Source of the DNA: QAMX01 sp964515055
GTDB lineage: Bacteria > Bacillota > Clostridia > Oscillospirales > QAMX01
Assembly: GCA_964515055.1 (NCBI GenBank)
Contig: CAZEUG010000008.1
Location: 1 to 64,000, forward strand
Direction: 5' to 3'
Length of the DNA: 64,000 nucleotides
Numbering within the stretch: position 1 is the first letter of the stretch; every line of letters begins with the position of its first letter. The position numbers were made by a program, and so were the translations under genes. Below the pieces are notes generated by a model. That model made no database searches, was not told where the DNA came from, and saw only the letters and a program-made list of their open reading frames with translations. This document shows positions 40,939 through 50,599 of the stretch, in pieces.

Positions 40939-42357
40939 ATGAACAATCAACGCATGGAACGAACCGCACTTGAGAAAAAACAGAGAATTTTCAGCAACCG
41001 CAAAATCTTTGCGTTGCTGTGGCCGGTGCTGATTGAACAGACACTCGCCTCAACGGTCGGCATCGCCGACACAATCATGGTCAGCAGCGCGGGGGATGCC
41101 GCGGTCAGCGCGGTTGGCCTGATCGACACCATCAATAATATGTTCATTCAGATTTTTACGGCCATCGCCACCGGCGCGACCGTTCTGGTAGCCCAGCTTT
41201 CAGGACGCCGAGATGAGAAAGGTGTCCGGCAGACGGTAGGTCAGTCCACGGCACTGATGGGCTTGATGATGACACTGATCGGCATCCTGGTGGTGGTCTT
41301 CCGCTCACCGATTTTCGACTTTCTCTATCCCAAGGTGGAGACGGCGGTTCGCACCAATGCCGTTTCCTATTTCGCTCTGACCGGCGCAAGCTATCCGTTT
41401 TTTGGCCTGATGACGATTCTGTCCGGCCTCTTTCGTGGCAGCGGCAATACCAGGCTGCCGATGCGGATGTCGCTGCTGGTCAATCTGATCAACATCTGCC
41501 TGAATGCGGTCTTTATTTTTGCCTGCGGGATGGGTGCCGCAGGTGCGGCGCTGGCCACACTGATTGCCCGCATCATCGGCGCAATCCTGATGCTGCACTC
41601 AGCGGTGCAGCACTACGGCCGCACCTCCTTCACCTGGGCAAATATGCGCTTTACCGGCAATATCCTGAAGCCGGTTCTGAATATCAGCCTGCCCGCCGGT
41701 CTCGACCAGACCCTCTTTCAGGGCGGCCGACTGATCATCTCGATTTTTGTCGCCACTATGACCACGGCGGCCATGTCCGGCAATACGATCGGCGGCTCCA
41801 TGTTCGGCCTGATCTGCATTCCGGGCAGCGCATTCAATGTCGTTGCCACAACGGTGGCCGGCCAGTGCTATGGAGCAGGTGCGCGCCGGGAAGCGCGACT
41901 GGATATGCTGAAATGCGTGATCATGGCGATGGCCATGATGGCCGCTCTGAGCCTGATTCTGTACTGGATTGTCCCATACCTCGTTCTGGCCTACCATCCG
42001 AGTGCGGAAGCAAAACCGATTGCCGTCAGCATCGTCCGCCTCTATCTGTTCATGATTCCACTGTCCTGGCCGACCTCATTTGTCGCGGCGAGTGGTCTGC
42101 GCGCAGTGGATGATGTCCGCTTTACAACCATCGTCTCCATTCCGAGTATGTGGCTGGTTCGCGTACTTGGCGCATGGGTACTCGGTATCCGGCTCGGCAT
42201 GGGACCGCTTGGGCTGAACCTGGCCATGGGGCTGGACTGGGTCGTGCGGAGCGCCTTCTATATCCCACGCATCTTCACACTGAAACGCCTGAAAACAGAC
42301 GAAATCCCCGCGCCCGTATCGCAGGAAGCGGAGCCGTCGGCGCTCCCAATCGGCTGA
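40939..42357 (+). CDS. MATE family efflux transporter
   Basis: 472 residues, 12 hydrophobic segments. Typical MATE blocks: FALLWPVLIEQTLASTVGIADTIMVS at the start, VNLINICLNAVFIF, and PAGLDQTLFQGG in the second half. Exports cations or drugs with Na+ or H+; the substrate is unknown. 8 nt after the LTA-synthase-like gene, so likely the same transcript. The start may be ATG 40939 or ATG 40954. Confidence 0.9.
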   Translation: MNNQRMERTALEKKQRIFSNRKIFALLWPVLIEQTLASTVGIADTIMVSSAGDAAVSAVGLIDTINNMFIQIFTAIATGATVLVAQLSGRRDEKGVRQTVGQSTALMGLMMTLIGILVVVFRSPIFDFLYPKVETAVRTNAVSYFALTGASYPFFGLMTILSGLFRGSGNTRLPMRMSLLVNLINICLNAVFIFACGMGAAGAALATLIARIIGAILMLHSAVQHYGRTSFTWANMRFTGNILKPVLNISLPAGLDQTLFQGGRLIISIFVATMTTAAMSGNTIGGSMFGLICIPGSAFNVVATTVAGQCYGAGARREARLDMLKCVIMAMAMMAALSLILYWIVPYLVLAYHPSAEAKPIAVSIVRLYLFMIPLSWPTSFVAASGLRAVDDVRFTTIVSIPSMWLVRVLGAWVLGIRLGMGPLGLNLAMGLDWVVRSAFYIPRIFTLKRLKTDEIPAPVSQEAEPSALPIG

Positions 42358-42461
42358 CGACAGTCCGTTCGAAAAAAAATCACACGGATTACACCGAAAA
42401 ACGGTATAAACGATGCACAAGCCGGCAATCCTCTGTCAGATGAAAGGGAGGCTTGCCCACT

Positions 42462-43112
42462 ATGAAAGCGCATCTCATTTTTCGCCGCCTGCACAACTCT
42501 GTATGGCTGCGGCTGGAAGTCGCTGCCACGCTGGCACTGCTGATTCTGACGGTTGGCCAAACCGTCTCGGCCGTGATTGGTCAGCGTGCCCTGTCCGAAA
42601 AACTGATTCGCCTGCACATCGTCGCACAGTCGGATTCCGAAGAAGACCAGACGCTCAAGCTGGCTGTCCGCGACCGGCTGACAACGGAGTGGTTCGGCGC
42701 ACAGCCGACCCTGCAAAATGCGGAGGAAGCGGCGGCCTACTTCGTCCAACACCTGGACGAGATTGCCGCGACCGCTGAAGCGGAGCTGCGTTCGCACGGC
42801 TGTGAGTTGCCGGTGCGCGTGACGCTGGAACAGGAAACGTTCCCGACCCGCCACTATGATGCATTTGCACTCCCGGCCGGTACCTATACCTCACTCCGCG
42901 TGATCATTGGTGAGGGACAGGGGAAGAACTGGTGGTGCGTGATGTTTCCACCGCTCTGTACAGCTGATGCCATCCGCGTGCGCCAATCGGCAGAGACCTG
43001 TTTTTCCAACGGCGAATGGCACCTGATGACGGCGCAGACGCCGGACGTCACCGTGAAGTTCAAGCTGCTGGAATGGTGGTCATACCTGAAAAAGCAATGG
43101 CAAAAACGATGA
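42462..43112 (+). CDS. spoIIR: Stage II sporulation protein R
   Basis: Forespore-secreted signal that triggers SpoIIGA to process pro-sigma-E in the mother cell. 216 residues: N-terminal membrane/signal segment (about 17-40), then the family blocks KLIRLHIVAQSDSEEDQ, FPTRHYDAFALPAGTY and VIGEGQGKNWWCVMFPPLC. The ATG at 42462 has GGGAGG 10 nt upstream; a TTG three codons earlier is too close to it. Upstream sequence (42404-42432) shows a partial sigma-F-like pattern. Confidence 0.94.
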   Translation: MKAHLIFRRLHNSVWLRLEVAATLALLILTVGQTVSAVIGQRALSEKLIRLHIVAQSDSEEDQTLKLAVRDRLTTEWFGAQPTLQNAEEAAAYFVQHLDEIAATAEAELRSHGCELPVRVTLEQETFPTRHYDAFALPAGTYTSLRVIIGEGQGKNWWCVMFPPLCTADAIRVRQSAETCFSNGEWHLMTAQTPDVTVKFKLLEWWSYLKKQWQKR

Positions 43113-43128
43113 AAAGGAACATACATCC

Positions 43129-44130
43129 ATGAAAAGAATCCGAAACCAGACCCGCCTGGCAGTCGGAGTGCTGCTTGTTCTGCTGCTGGCGACACTGTCG
43201 GCCTGCACCGTGCGAACCACCCCGTTGGACGCTGCAAACCTGACCGGAACCACGTCAGCCCCCGCGCATACAGACGGGACGGAGCCTGCAAGCGGGCTGC
43301 TTTTCTGGGAGGTGACCTCACCGGACGGGACGGAGACGATGTACCTGCTGGGTTCCATCCACGTGGCGGACGATTCCATTTATCCGATGCCGGAGGTCGT
43401 GATGGATGCCTATCAGTCGTCCGATCTGCTGGCGGTGGAAGCGGACATTCTGGCGTATGAACAGGATCAGAAGGCGATCAGCCGCCTCACCACGCGCTTC
43501 TTTTATATGGACGGCACCACCATTCGGGATCATTTGCCGGCTGACCTCTATGAACAGGCCAGAGCGCGCCTGACAGATGCCGGACTGTACGCGGAAGCCT
43601 ACGACTGGGTTCACCCGTTTCTGTGGAATTCTCTGCTCGATCAGATCGTGACGGATGCCTCCGGACTGGACGCGGAACACGGCGTCGACCGTCATTTTCT
43701 CGAACTGGCGCATCAGAGCGGAAAACAAATTTTTGAAGTGGAATCCGTCGAGGAACAGTACAGCATTTTTCTCAGCTTCTCGGACGAAATCTGGACGGCG
43801 CTGATCGCCGAAATGCTGGAAACCGAGCCGGAAGCGCAGATTGCTGACCTGCGGGATATGTACGACCTCTGGAAAAGCGGGGACGTGGACGCGTTTACCG
43901 CCTATTGCGAAACCGATCTGGATGGCCTGTCGGAGGAGGAGCGTGCCCTGTATGAAACCTACAACGACGCCATCCTGACCCGGAGAAATCTCGGCATGAC
44001 GCAGACGGCGCTCGATCTGCTGCAGAGCGGGGAAACCTGCTTCCTGGTCGTCGGCGCTGCACACATGGTGGGGGAGACCGGCCTGGTCGAATCCCTGCAG
44101 CAGTCCGGTTACATGGTTGAGCAGCGCTGA
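43129..44130 (+). CDS. TraB/GumN family lipoprotein
   Basis: 333 residues. Lipobox LSAC (Cys26). Core motifs of the TraB/GumN (Tiki-like) family: YLLGSIHVADDSIYPMP with the GSIH histidine, GVDRHF, and the C-terminal VVGAAHMVGETGL. The relatives include putative metalloproteases; the bacterial role is unclear. Starts 16 nt after spoIIR, with AAGGA as SD. Confidence 0.87.
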   Translation: MKRIRNQTRLAVGVLLVLLLATLSACTVRTTPLDAANLTGTTSAPAHTDGTEPASGLLFWEVTSPDGTETMYLLGSIHVADDSIYPMPEVVMDAYQSSDLLAVEADILAYEQDQKAISRLTTRFFYMDGTTIRDHLPADLYEQARARLTDAGLYAEAYDWVHPFLWNSLLDQIVTDASGLDAEHGVDRHFLELAHQSGKQIFEVESVEEQYSIFLSFSDEIWTALIAEMLETEPEAQIADLRDMYDLWKSGDVDAFTAYCETDLDGLSEEERALYETYNDAILTRRNLGMTQTALDLLQSGETCFLVVGAAHMVGETGLVESLQQSGYMVEQR

Positions 44131-44193
44131 TTGCACCATACCGGAATTTTGCCTGACCACACCCGAAAAATTTCAGAAAGATGGGGTGTGCAG

Positions 44194-44222
44194 TTGTTTT
44201 TTGAGCCGGAGTATGGTAAAAT
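44194..44222 (+). promoter_or_regulatory. Sigma-A promoter of the GH43-like triplet
   Basis: TTGTTT at 44194-44199, 17-bp spacer, extended -10 TGG, TAAAAT at 44217-44222. The leader of about 90 nt has a GAGCC/GGCTC hairpin. Confidence 0.75.
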
Positions 44223-44317
44223 AAAGAAAGAAACCGATCGGCTTCCAGACGAAATCTGCGGTGCAATTTCGTCCAAACGCAAAGAGCCGGGCTCTGTACA
44301 AATGCGAGGTGTTTGAC

Positions 44318-45769
44318 ATGAAAAAGCTCCGCTTTTCCAAAACCGGAGGACGGATGAAAACGCTATGGCAGAGATTGACGCTTCTGCTCCTTTGTATGGC
44401 CGGGCTGTCGGCCTGCTCTGCGATAGAGCCTGTCGGAGAATCGGCCCAGACCTCTTCGGACGCATCTACACCCGCTGCCAGGCAGACAACGGCGTCACCG
44501 GAAACGGACGCTCCGATCGCGAAGCTCGACTGGAACCAGTACCGGATTACATACGACCCGACCGAATGGCAGGCCGGACAATTCCCGCAAACGCTGTTTT
44601 TGCAATACGCCACGCAGATGATGTCGGTCATGCAAAAACGCCTCGGAACGGCACCGTCCGGCTTCTCGGCCTCCGCCCGGTCAGATTCTGCAACGACTCC
44701 GGAAATCCGCTTCGCATATGACGGAACGCTGTCGGAACACGAATACCGCGTGGAAGTCCGCGGCACCGTTCAGCCGGATATTCTCCTTTTCGCCAGCACG
44801 GAAAAGGGTATTTTTGGCGCAGTTGCCTATTTCTTTGAAGATTGCCTCCCGTGGGATGGCAGCTTCCCGGCGGAAACCTCCATGGCCGCCGAGCTGCTCC
44901 TGATGAGCGATGCCTGTGTGCTGCTGCACGACGGAACCTACTATCTCCCGATGCGCTGGGAAGCCGGTTATGCCGGGTATCAGGGCGACGAACGCGGCTA
45001 TGTGATGTACAAAAGCACCGACCTCTATCACTGGAGCGAACCGAAACTGGTCTTCGATGCGAACACCTGCACAGACCCTGCCTTTGACGGAATCTGTGAC
45101 TTCTGGGCACCGGAGCTGCACGAATATCAGGGAAAATTCTATCTCTTTGCAACCTACCGTTCAGCCGCAACCGATCACCGCGGCGCGGCCATTTTCCGCG
45201 CTGATACGCCAGACGGAACGTATGAGCTGATCACCGACGGACACCTTCAGCCGGAGGGCTGGGACGCGATTGACGCGACACTCTACGTTGACCCGGACGG
45301 CAATCCCTGGATGATCTTTGTCCACGAATGGACGAGCATGGAGGACGGCATCGGCGACATCACGGCGGTGCGCCTGTCGGAAGATTTGACGCAAACCGTC
45401 GGTGAGTTTTATCCGCTCTTCAAGGCCAATGCTTCACCCAACTATCCGAATAACACCGTGACGGACGGCCCCTGGCTCTACGAAATGATGGATGGCAAGC
45501 TGGCGATGCTCTGGTCCGGCTGGGGCGATGGCTATTTCACCTGCGTTGCCTACTCGAAAAACGGGATTCTCGGCCCGTGGGAACAGGCTGATGAACCGCT
45601 CTTTGCCAGAGAAAACGGCATCCCGGAAAGCGTGTACGGAAGCGGCCACGCCATGCTGTTCCATGATCAAAACGGCGATCTCCGCATGAGTCTGCACGCG
45701 GTCTATTCGTCCTGTACCCCTTTCTTCCTGCATATTGACTCTTCAGACGGTGTGCTGAAACTGAAATAA
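44318..45769 (+). CDS. GH43-like lipoprotein, copy 1 of 3
   Basis: 483 residues with lipobox LSAC (Cys33). A front domain (about 65-200) ends RVEVRGTVQPDILLFASTE and GIFGAVAYFFEDCL, resembling the GH20b-type domain that precedes hexosaminidase barrels. Then a GH43-type propeller: DACVLLHDGTYYLP, FWAPELHEYQGKFYLFATY, TLYVDPDGNPWM, VTDGPWLYEM. The proton-donor segment has TDGP where classical GH43 has TEGP. Likely surface arabinan/xylan-type glycosidase. GAGGTG precedes ATG 44318; ATG 44354 is an alternative. About 40 nt before copy 2. Confidence 0.82.
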   Translation: MKKLRFSKTGGRMKTLWQRLTLLLLCMAGLSACSAIEPVGESAQTSSDASTPAARQTTASPETDAPIAKLDWNQYRITYDPTEWQAGQFPQTLFLQYATQMMSVMQKRLGTAPSGFSASARSDSATTPEIRFAYDGTLSEHEYRVEVRGTVQPDILLFASTEKGIFGAVAYFFEDCLPWDGSFPAETSMAAELLLMSDACVLLHDGTYYLPMRWEAGYAGYQGDERGYVMYKSTDLYHWSEPKLVFDANTCTDPAFDGICDFWAPELHEYQGKFYLFATYRSAATDHRGAAIFRADTPDGTYELITDGHLQPEGWDAIDATLYVDPDGNPWMIFVHEWTSMEDGIGDITAVRLSEDLTQTVGEFYPLFKANASPNYPNNTVTDGPWLYEMMDGKLAMLWSGWGDGYFTCVAYSKNGILGPWEQADEPLFARENGIPESVYGSGHAMLFHDQNGDLRMSLHAVYSSCTPFFLHIDSSDGVLKLK

Positions 45770-45808
45770 ATCCGGATGCATCCGGAGACAGAGTATGGAG
45801 GAACTGCT

Positions 45809-47221
45809 ATGAATCGAAAACGCAACAGCCGCTCACGGATACTCGTGCTGCTTCTGACAGTCCTGATGATTTTCCTGTCGGCCTGCGAAACATCGAGTTC
45901 ATCAAAAGGAAGCGATCCCCAGCCAACTGGGACAGTTGCTTCAGAACAGACGGAATCGACATCCGTCTCCACCGAAGCACCCTCTTTGACGGGCACCTGG
46001 TCGGATTATAAAATCACCTTTACGCCGGACGAATGGCCGACGGAGAAAAGCAGACTGAGCTCCAAACGGTTTACGAACATCGCCGTCAAGCTGATTCAGC
46101 TGATGAAGGACCGGTTCGATTCGGCCCCGCTGCAATTCGGCATTTTCGATGCGGATGCGGAAAACAGAATTCCGCGGATTCATCTGGCATATGACGCATC
46201 TCTGACGGAACGGGAATATCGGGTGGTCGTGACGGAAGATTCGATTCCGGATATCCTCCTGTCCGCCGGTTCGCTCAATGGCCTGTTCGGCGCGATCTCG
46301 TACCTCTGTGAGGAATGTCTCCCCTGGGACGGCAGCCTGCCGGAACCGTGCAGCTTTTCCTCCTCCGTGGTCTATTGGGCAGACCCCTGCGTGATGCTCT
46401 ATGACGGCGTGTACTATATGCCGCAGGGAACCGGCAGCGGGTATTCCGTCGCAAAAAGCACCGATCTGTATACCTGGTCTGAACAGAAAATCGTCTTCGA
46501 TGCGAGCACCTGCACCAACCCCGCTTTTGATGGAATCGGTGACTACTGGGCACCGGAGCTCCATGAATATCAGGGCAAATTCTATATCTTTGCAACCTAC
46601 CGATCTGCCGCAACCGATCACCGCGGCGCGGCCATCTTCCGCTCGGATACGCCGGACGGAACGTATGAGCTGATCTCTGACGGACACCTCCAGCCGGAGG
46701 GCTGGGATTCAATTGACCCGACGCTGTATGTCGACCCGGACGGCAACCCGTGGATGGTCTTTGTCCACGAATGGACGAGTATGCCGGATGGCATCGGTGA
46801 TATGACAGCGGTGCGCCTGTCGGAGGATCTGACCGAAACCGTCGGCGAGTTTTATCCGCTCTTCAAGGCCAGTGAATGCCCCGGCAACACCGTGACGGAC
46901 GGCCCTTGGATCCACGAAATGATGGACGGCAAGCTGGCGATGGTCTGGTCCGGCACCAACAAGGGCTATACCACCTGTGTCGCCTACTCGGAAAACGGGA
47001 TTCTCGGCCCGTGGGAACAGGCAGATGAAATGCTCTTTGCCAACAATACCGATCGACCGCAAGGCTTCTTTGGCCACGGCGCCGGTCACGCCATGCTCTT
47101 CCGCGATCAAAATGGCGACCTCCGCATGAGTTTACACATCCTCTCCACCTCATCGTACAGCAACCGGATGCCGTTTTTCCTGCACATCGATGACTCGGAC
47201 GGCGTGCTGCGCGTGAGATAA
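45809..47221 (+). CDS. GH43-like lipoprotein, copy 2 of 3
   Basis: 470 residues, lipobox LSAC (Cys26), same plan as copy 1. Motifs: WADPCVMLYDGVYYMP with the expected base Asp, YWAPELHEYQGKFYIFATY, TLYVDPDGNPWM, VTDGPWIHEM. Nucleotide identity with copy 1 is high over the middle third (about 46550-46900), which indicates recent duplication or gene conversion. It keeps the best GH43 catalytic pattern of the three. Start ATG 45809 with GGAGGAACT upstream. Confidence 0.84.
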   Translation: MNRKRNSRSRILVLLLTVLMIFLSACETSSSSKGSDPQPTGTVASEQTESTSVSTEAPSLTGTWSDYKITFTPDEWPTEKSRLSSKRFTNIAVKLIQLMKDRFDSAPLQFGIFDADAENRIPRIHLAYDASLTEREYRVVVTEDSIPDILLSAGSLNGLFGAISYLCEECLPWDGSLPEPCSFSSSVVYWADPCVMLYDGVYYMPQGTGSGYSVAKSTDLYTWSEQKIVFDASTCTNPAFDGIGDYWAPELHEYQGKFYIFATYRSAATDHRGAAIFRSDTPDGTYELISDGHLQPEGWDSIDPTLYVDPDGNPWMVFVHEWTSMPDGIGDMTAVRLSEDLTETVGEFYPLFKASECPGNTVTDGPWIHEMMDGKLAMVWSGTNKGYTTCVAYSENGILGPWEQADEMLFANNTDRPQGFFGHGAGHAMLFRDQNGDLRMSLHILSTSSYSNRMPFFLHIDDSDGVLRVR

Positions 47222-47288
47222 ATCGAACACCACTTCCCGCACCTTTCGGCAGAAGATCTGCCGGATTCCAACGAATGGAGGCAAAGGA

Positions 47289-48674
47289 ATGATCGGAACA
47301 ACCAAACGCCTGCTGGCCTGTCTTCTGCTCCTGGCGCTTCTGCTGACTCTGCTGACGTCCTGCAAAACGGATGGCGGGAACCCGCAGGACTCTGTCCAAT
47401 CCACAACCGATCCGGTGAATGATGAACAGCCGGAACAGACCGCCTTCACCTGGTCAGACTACCGAATTACCTACCAACCGGAGGACTGGCCGGACGGTCA
47501 GATCACGACTGAACAGTTTGAACAGTTCGCAACCCAGCTGATGGCTACCATGCGGCAGCGCTTCGGCACAGCGCCGATGCAGTATGGCGTGGCGTCCGTT
47601 CGTGCTGATGAGGATGCACCGCGCATTCATCTGGCATATGACCCCGCTATGGCGTCGGAGGATTATCAGGTGGTTGTCACCGCCGGAACCCGCCCGGATA
47701 TTCTCCTGACGGTCAAAAACACATCCGGCCTGATCGGTGCCGTCAATGCCTTCTGCGAGGACTGGCTCCCGTGGGACGGCAGCCAGCCTGCGGAGCTGCG
47801 CTTCTATGCCCATACGCAGTCGCTTGCCAGCCCGAAGATGTTTTTATATGACGGCGTGTATTATCTGCCGCAGAGCACGGAAAACGGATATGCAATCTCC
47901 AAGGGCGTAAATTTCTACAAAATGGAGGAACCGAAAACCGTTTTTGATGCGTCAGCCTGTACCCATCCGGATTTTGACGGAATGGGCAAATACGGCACGC
48001 CCAGTCTCCACGAATACCATGGGAAGTTTTACCTGCTGGCCTCCTATCAGTCTGAATCGACACTCGATCTCGGCGTCGCGGTCTTCCGGTCGGATACCCC
48101 GGACGGAACGTATGAGCTGATCAGCAAAGGCCAGCTGCAACCAACCGGATGGGACGCAGATGACCCGACGCTGTATGTCGATCCGACCGGCCAGCCGTGG
48201 ATGATCGTTGTCCACGAATGGTCCAGTATGTCGGACTGGATGGGGGACATCTCCGCCGTCCGCCTGTCGGAGGACTTGACGGAAACCGTAGGCGAATTCC
48301 ATACGCTCTTCCGGGCGAATGAATGCCCGGCCTACCCGACCAATCAGGTCACGGATGCGCCGTGCGTGGATACCCTGTCGGATGGAACGCTCGTCATGCT
48401 CTGGTCGGGTTCCAGCAGCGGCACCTTCACCGGCGTCGCGTATTCGACAGACGGCATCCTCGGCCCCTGGAAGCAGGCGGAAGAACCGCTCTTTTCTGTG
48501 AATACCGCCTTCCCGGAAAACTTCTTCGGTCTCGGTGGTGGCTCGCCATCGCTGTTCCGTGACCAGAGTGGTCGCCTTCGCATGAGCTTGTCCATCCGGA
48601 CGGGTGCGGGCGACGAAAGCATCTCTGTTTTTCTCCATATCGATGATTCTGACGGGATTCTGAAGCTCAGATAG
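47289..48674 (+). CDS. GH43-like lipoprotein, copy 3 of 3, diverged
   Basis: 461 residues, lipobox LTSC (Cys25), same front domain and propeller. Key sites differ: the base position reads LASPKMFLYDGVYYLP (Ser for Asp), WAPELHEY became GTPSLHEY, and VTDGPW became VTDAPC. TLYVDP is kept. It may therefore be a non-catalytic binding partner of the other two or act on something else. Followed 74 nt later by fucI without a terminator. Confidence 0.8.
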   Translation: MIGTTKRLLACLLLLALLLTLLTSCKTDGGNPQDSVQSTTDPVNDEQPEQTAFTWSDYRITYQPEDWPDGQITTEQFEQFATQLMATMRQRFGTAPMQYGVASVRADEDAPRIHLAYDPAMASEDYQVVVTAGTRPDILLTVKNTSGLIGAVNAFCEDWLPWDGSQPAELRFYAHTQSLASPKMFLYDGVYYLPQSTENGYAISKGVNFYKMEEPKTVFDASACTHPDFDGMGKYGTPSLHEYHGKFYLLASYQSESTLDLGVAVFRSDTPDGTYELISKGQLQPTGWDADDPTLYVDPTGQPWMIVVHEWSSMSDWMGDISAVRLSEDLTETVGEFHTLFRANECPAYPTNQVTDAPCVDTLSDGTLVMLWSGSSSGTFTGVAYSTDGILGPWKQAEEPLFSVNTAFPENFFGLGGGSPSLFRDQSGRLRMSLSIRTGAGDESISVFLHIDDSDGILKLR

Positions 48675-48748
48675 CCCGTTTGATTCAATAAAGCCCCAAA
48701 ATAAACAATTTACAGCGGAAGATCAATCCGCAGAAAGGTATGGTCATT

Positions 48749-50539
48749 ATGAAGAAAATCATTGCTGATTACCCGGCGATCGGGATTCGTCCGATCATTG
48801 ACGGACGCATGAACGGGATCCGTGAGAGCCTTGAGGATCAGGTAATGAATATGGCGAAAGCCGTCGCCGCCCTGATTACGGAGAAGCTGCGCTACCCGAA
48901 CGGTGAACCGGTTCGCTGCGTCATCGCGGACTCCACCATCGGTCGCGTTGCGGAAGCCGCTGCCTGTGAAAAGAAATTCCTTGAAAACAACGTCGGTGTT
49001 TCCATCTCCGTCACTGCCTGCTGGTGCTACGGCACGGAAACCATCGATATGCACCCGACCCGCCCGAAGGCCATCTTCGGCCTCAACGGGACAGAGCGCC
49101 CGGGCGCTGTCTACCTGGCAGCGGCTCTGGCCGGCCATAACCAGAAGGGTCTTCCGGCGTTCTCTATTTATGGCCACGATGTGCAGGATGCAACGAGCGC
49201 CGGTATCACACCGGATGTCGAAGAAAAACTCCTCCGCTTTGCAAGAGCCGGTCTGGCCGTTGCCATCATGCAGGGCAGAAGCTACCTGTCCATGGGCAGC
49301 GTCGCCATGGGCATTGCCGGCAGCGTTGTCAATCCGGAATTCTTCTACGATTACCTCGGAATGCGCAACGAGTACATCGACCTGAGCGAATTTACCCGCA
49401 GAATGCAGCTCGGCATCTATGACCATGATGAATATGAAAAAGCGCTGGCCTGGACTCGCGCTCACTGCCCGGAAAGCAAGGACTGGAATGAACCGGCCAA
49501 GATGCATACCCGTGAACAGAAAGACGAAGAGTGGAAGACCTGCGTAAAAATGGCGCTGATTGCCAAAGACCTGATGGAAGGCAATCCGAAGCTCAAGGAA
49601 ATGGGCTTCCCGGAAGAAAGCCTCGGTCACAACGCCATTCTCTCCGGTTTCCAGGGACAGCGTCAGTGGACAGACTTTATGTGCAACGGTGACTTCATGG
49701 AAGCCATGCTGAACACCAGCTTCGACTGGAACGGCCAGCGCGCACCGTACCTTATCGCAACGGAAAACGATAGCCTGAACGGTGTTGCCATGCTGTTTGG
49801 CTACCTGCTGACCAATACGGCACAGGTCTTCTGCGATGTCCGCTCCTACTGGAGCCCCGACGCCGTCAAGCGCTGCACCGGCAAGGAACTGTCCGGCCTG
49901 TCCGCCAACGGCTTTATCCACATGATCAACTCCGGTGCCGCTGCACTCGACGGCGCAGGCGAATGCACCGATGAAAACGGCAACCCGGCCATCAAGCCGT
50001 ACTGGGAAATCACGGACGAAGAAGTCGAAAAGAGCCTGAAGGCCACCACATGGGGCCCGGCCAGCCTCGGCTACTTCCGCGGCGGCGGCTTCTCTTCCCG
50101 CTTCCTCTCCAGAGGCGGTATGCCGCTCACCATGGTTCGCGTGAACATCGTCAAGGGTCTCGGCCCGGTGCTTCAGATCGCAGAAGGCTACAGCTGCGAC
50201 CTCGAAGAAGACGTCGCAACCAAAATCTGGGAACGCACCGACCCGACGTGGCCGACCACCTGGTTTGCACCGCGCATCGATGAGTCCAACCCCGCCTTCA
50301 AAGACGTGTACAGCGTCATGGCCAACTGGGGCGCCAACCACTGCTCCCTCTGCTATGGCCATGTCGGCGCAGACTTTATCACACTGGCTTCCATGCTCCG
50401 CATCCCGGTTGCCATGCACAATGTCCCGGAGGACAAACTGTTCCGCCCGAGCACATGGGGTGCATTCGGCACGAAGGACGCCGAGGGCGCAGATTTCAGA
50501 GCCTGCAAGGCCTACGGCCCGCTGTACGGCAAAAACTGA
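48749..50539 (+). CDS. fucI: L-fucose/D-arabinose isomerase
   Basis: 596 residues, close to E. coli FucI (591). Metal-binding catalytic residues: E339 in IATENDS and D363 in VFCDVRSYW, next to the E. coli positions 337 and 361. Interconverts L-fucose with L-fuculose and D-arabinose with D-ribulose using Mn2+. ATG 48749 was chosen because AAAGG is 10 nt upstream; ATG 48740 is only one base after it. A ribulokinase-type gene follows, which fits D-ribulose or L-fuculose phosphorylation. Confidence 0.95.
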   Translation: MKKIIADYPAIGIRPIIDGRMNGIRESLEDQVMNMAKAVAALITEKLRYPNGEPVRCVIADSTIGRVAEAAACEKKFLENNVGVSISVTACWCYGTETIDMHPTRPKAIFGLNGTERPGAVYLAAALAGHNQKGLPAFSIYGHDVQDATSAGITPDVEEKLLRFARAGLAVAIMQGRSYLSMGSVAMGIAGSVVNPEFFYDYLGMRNEYIDLSEFTRRMQLGIYDHDEYEKALAWTRAHCPESKDWNEPAKMHTREQKDEEWKTCVKMALIAKDLMEGNPKLKEMGFPEESLGHNAILSGFQGQRQWTDFMCNGDFMEAMLNTSFDWNGQRAPYLIATENDSLNGVAMLFGYLLTNTAQVFCDVRSYWSPDAVKRCTGKELSGLSANGFIHMINSGAAALDGAGECTDENGNPAIKPYWEITDEEVEKSLKATTWGPASLGYFRGGGFSSRFLSRGGMPLTMVRVNIVKGLGPVLQIAEGYSCDLEEDVATKIWERTDPTWPTTWFAPRIDESNPAFKDVYSVMANWGANHCSLCYGHVGADFITLASMLRIPVAMHNVPEDKLFRPSTWGAFGTKDAEGADFRACKAYGPLYGKN

Positions 50540-50562
50540 TCAAGACGCGATCGAAAGGAGAA

Positions 50563-50588
50563 CGGCCGCCCGTATGTGCGGGCGGCCG
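50563..50588 (+). promoter_or_regulatory. Hairpin between SD and start of the kinase gene
   Basis: A 10-bp perfect stem CGGCCGCCCG/CGGGCGGCCG with loop TATGTG. It separates SD AAAGGAG (50554-50560) from ATG 50600. Folding would bring the SD to a workable distance, so it may set kinase translation. Confidence 0.5.
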
Positions 50589-50599
50589 CTTATAAAACG

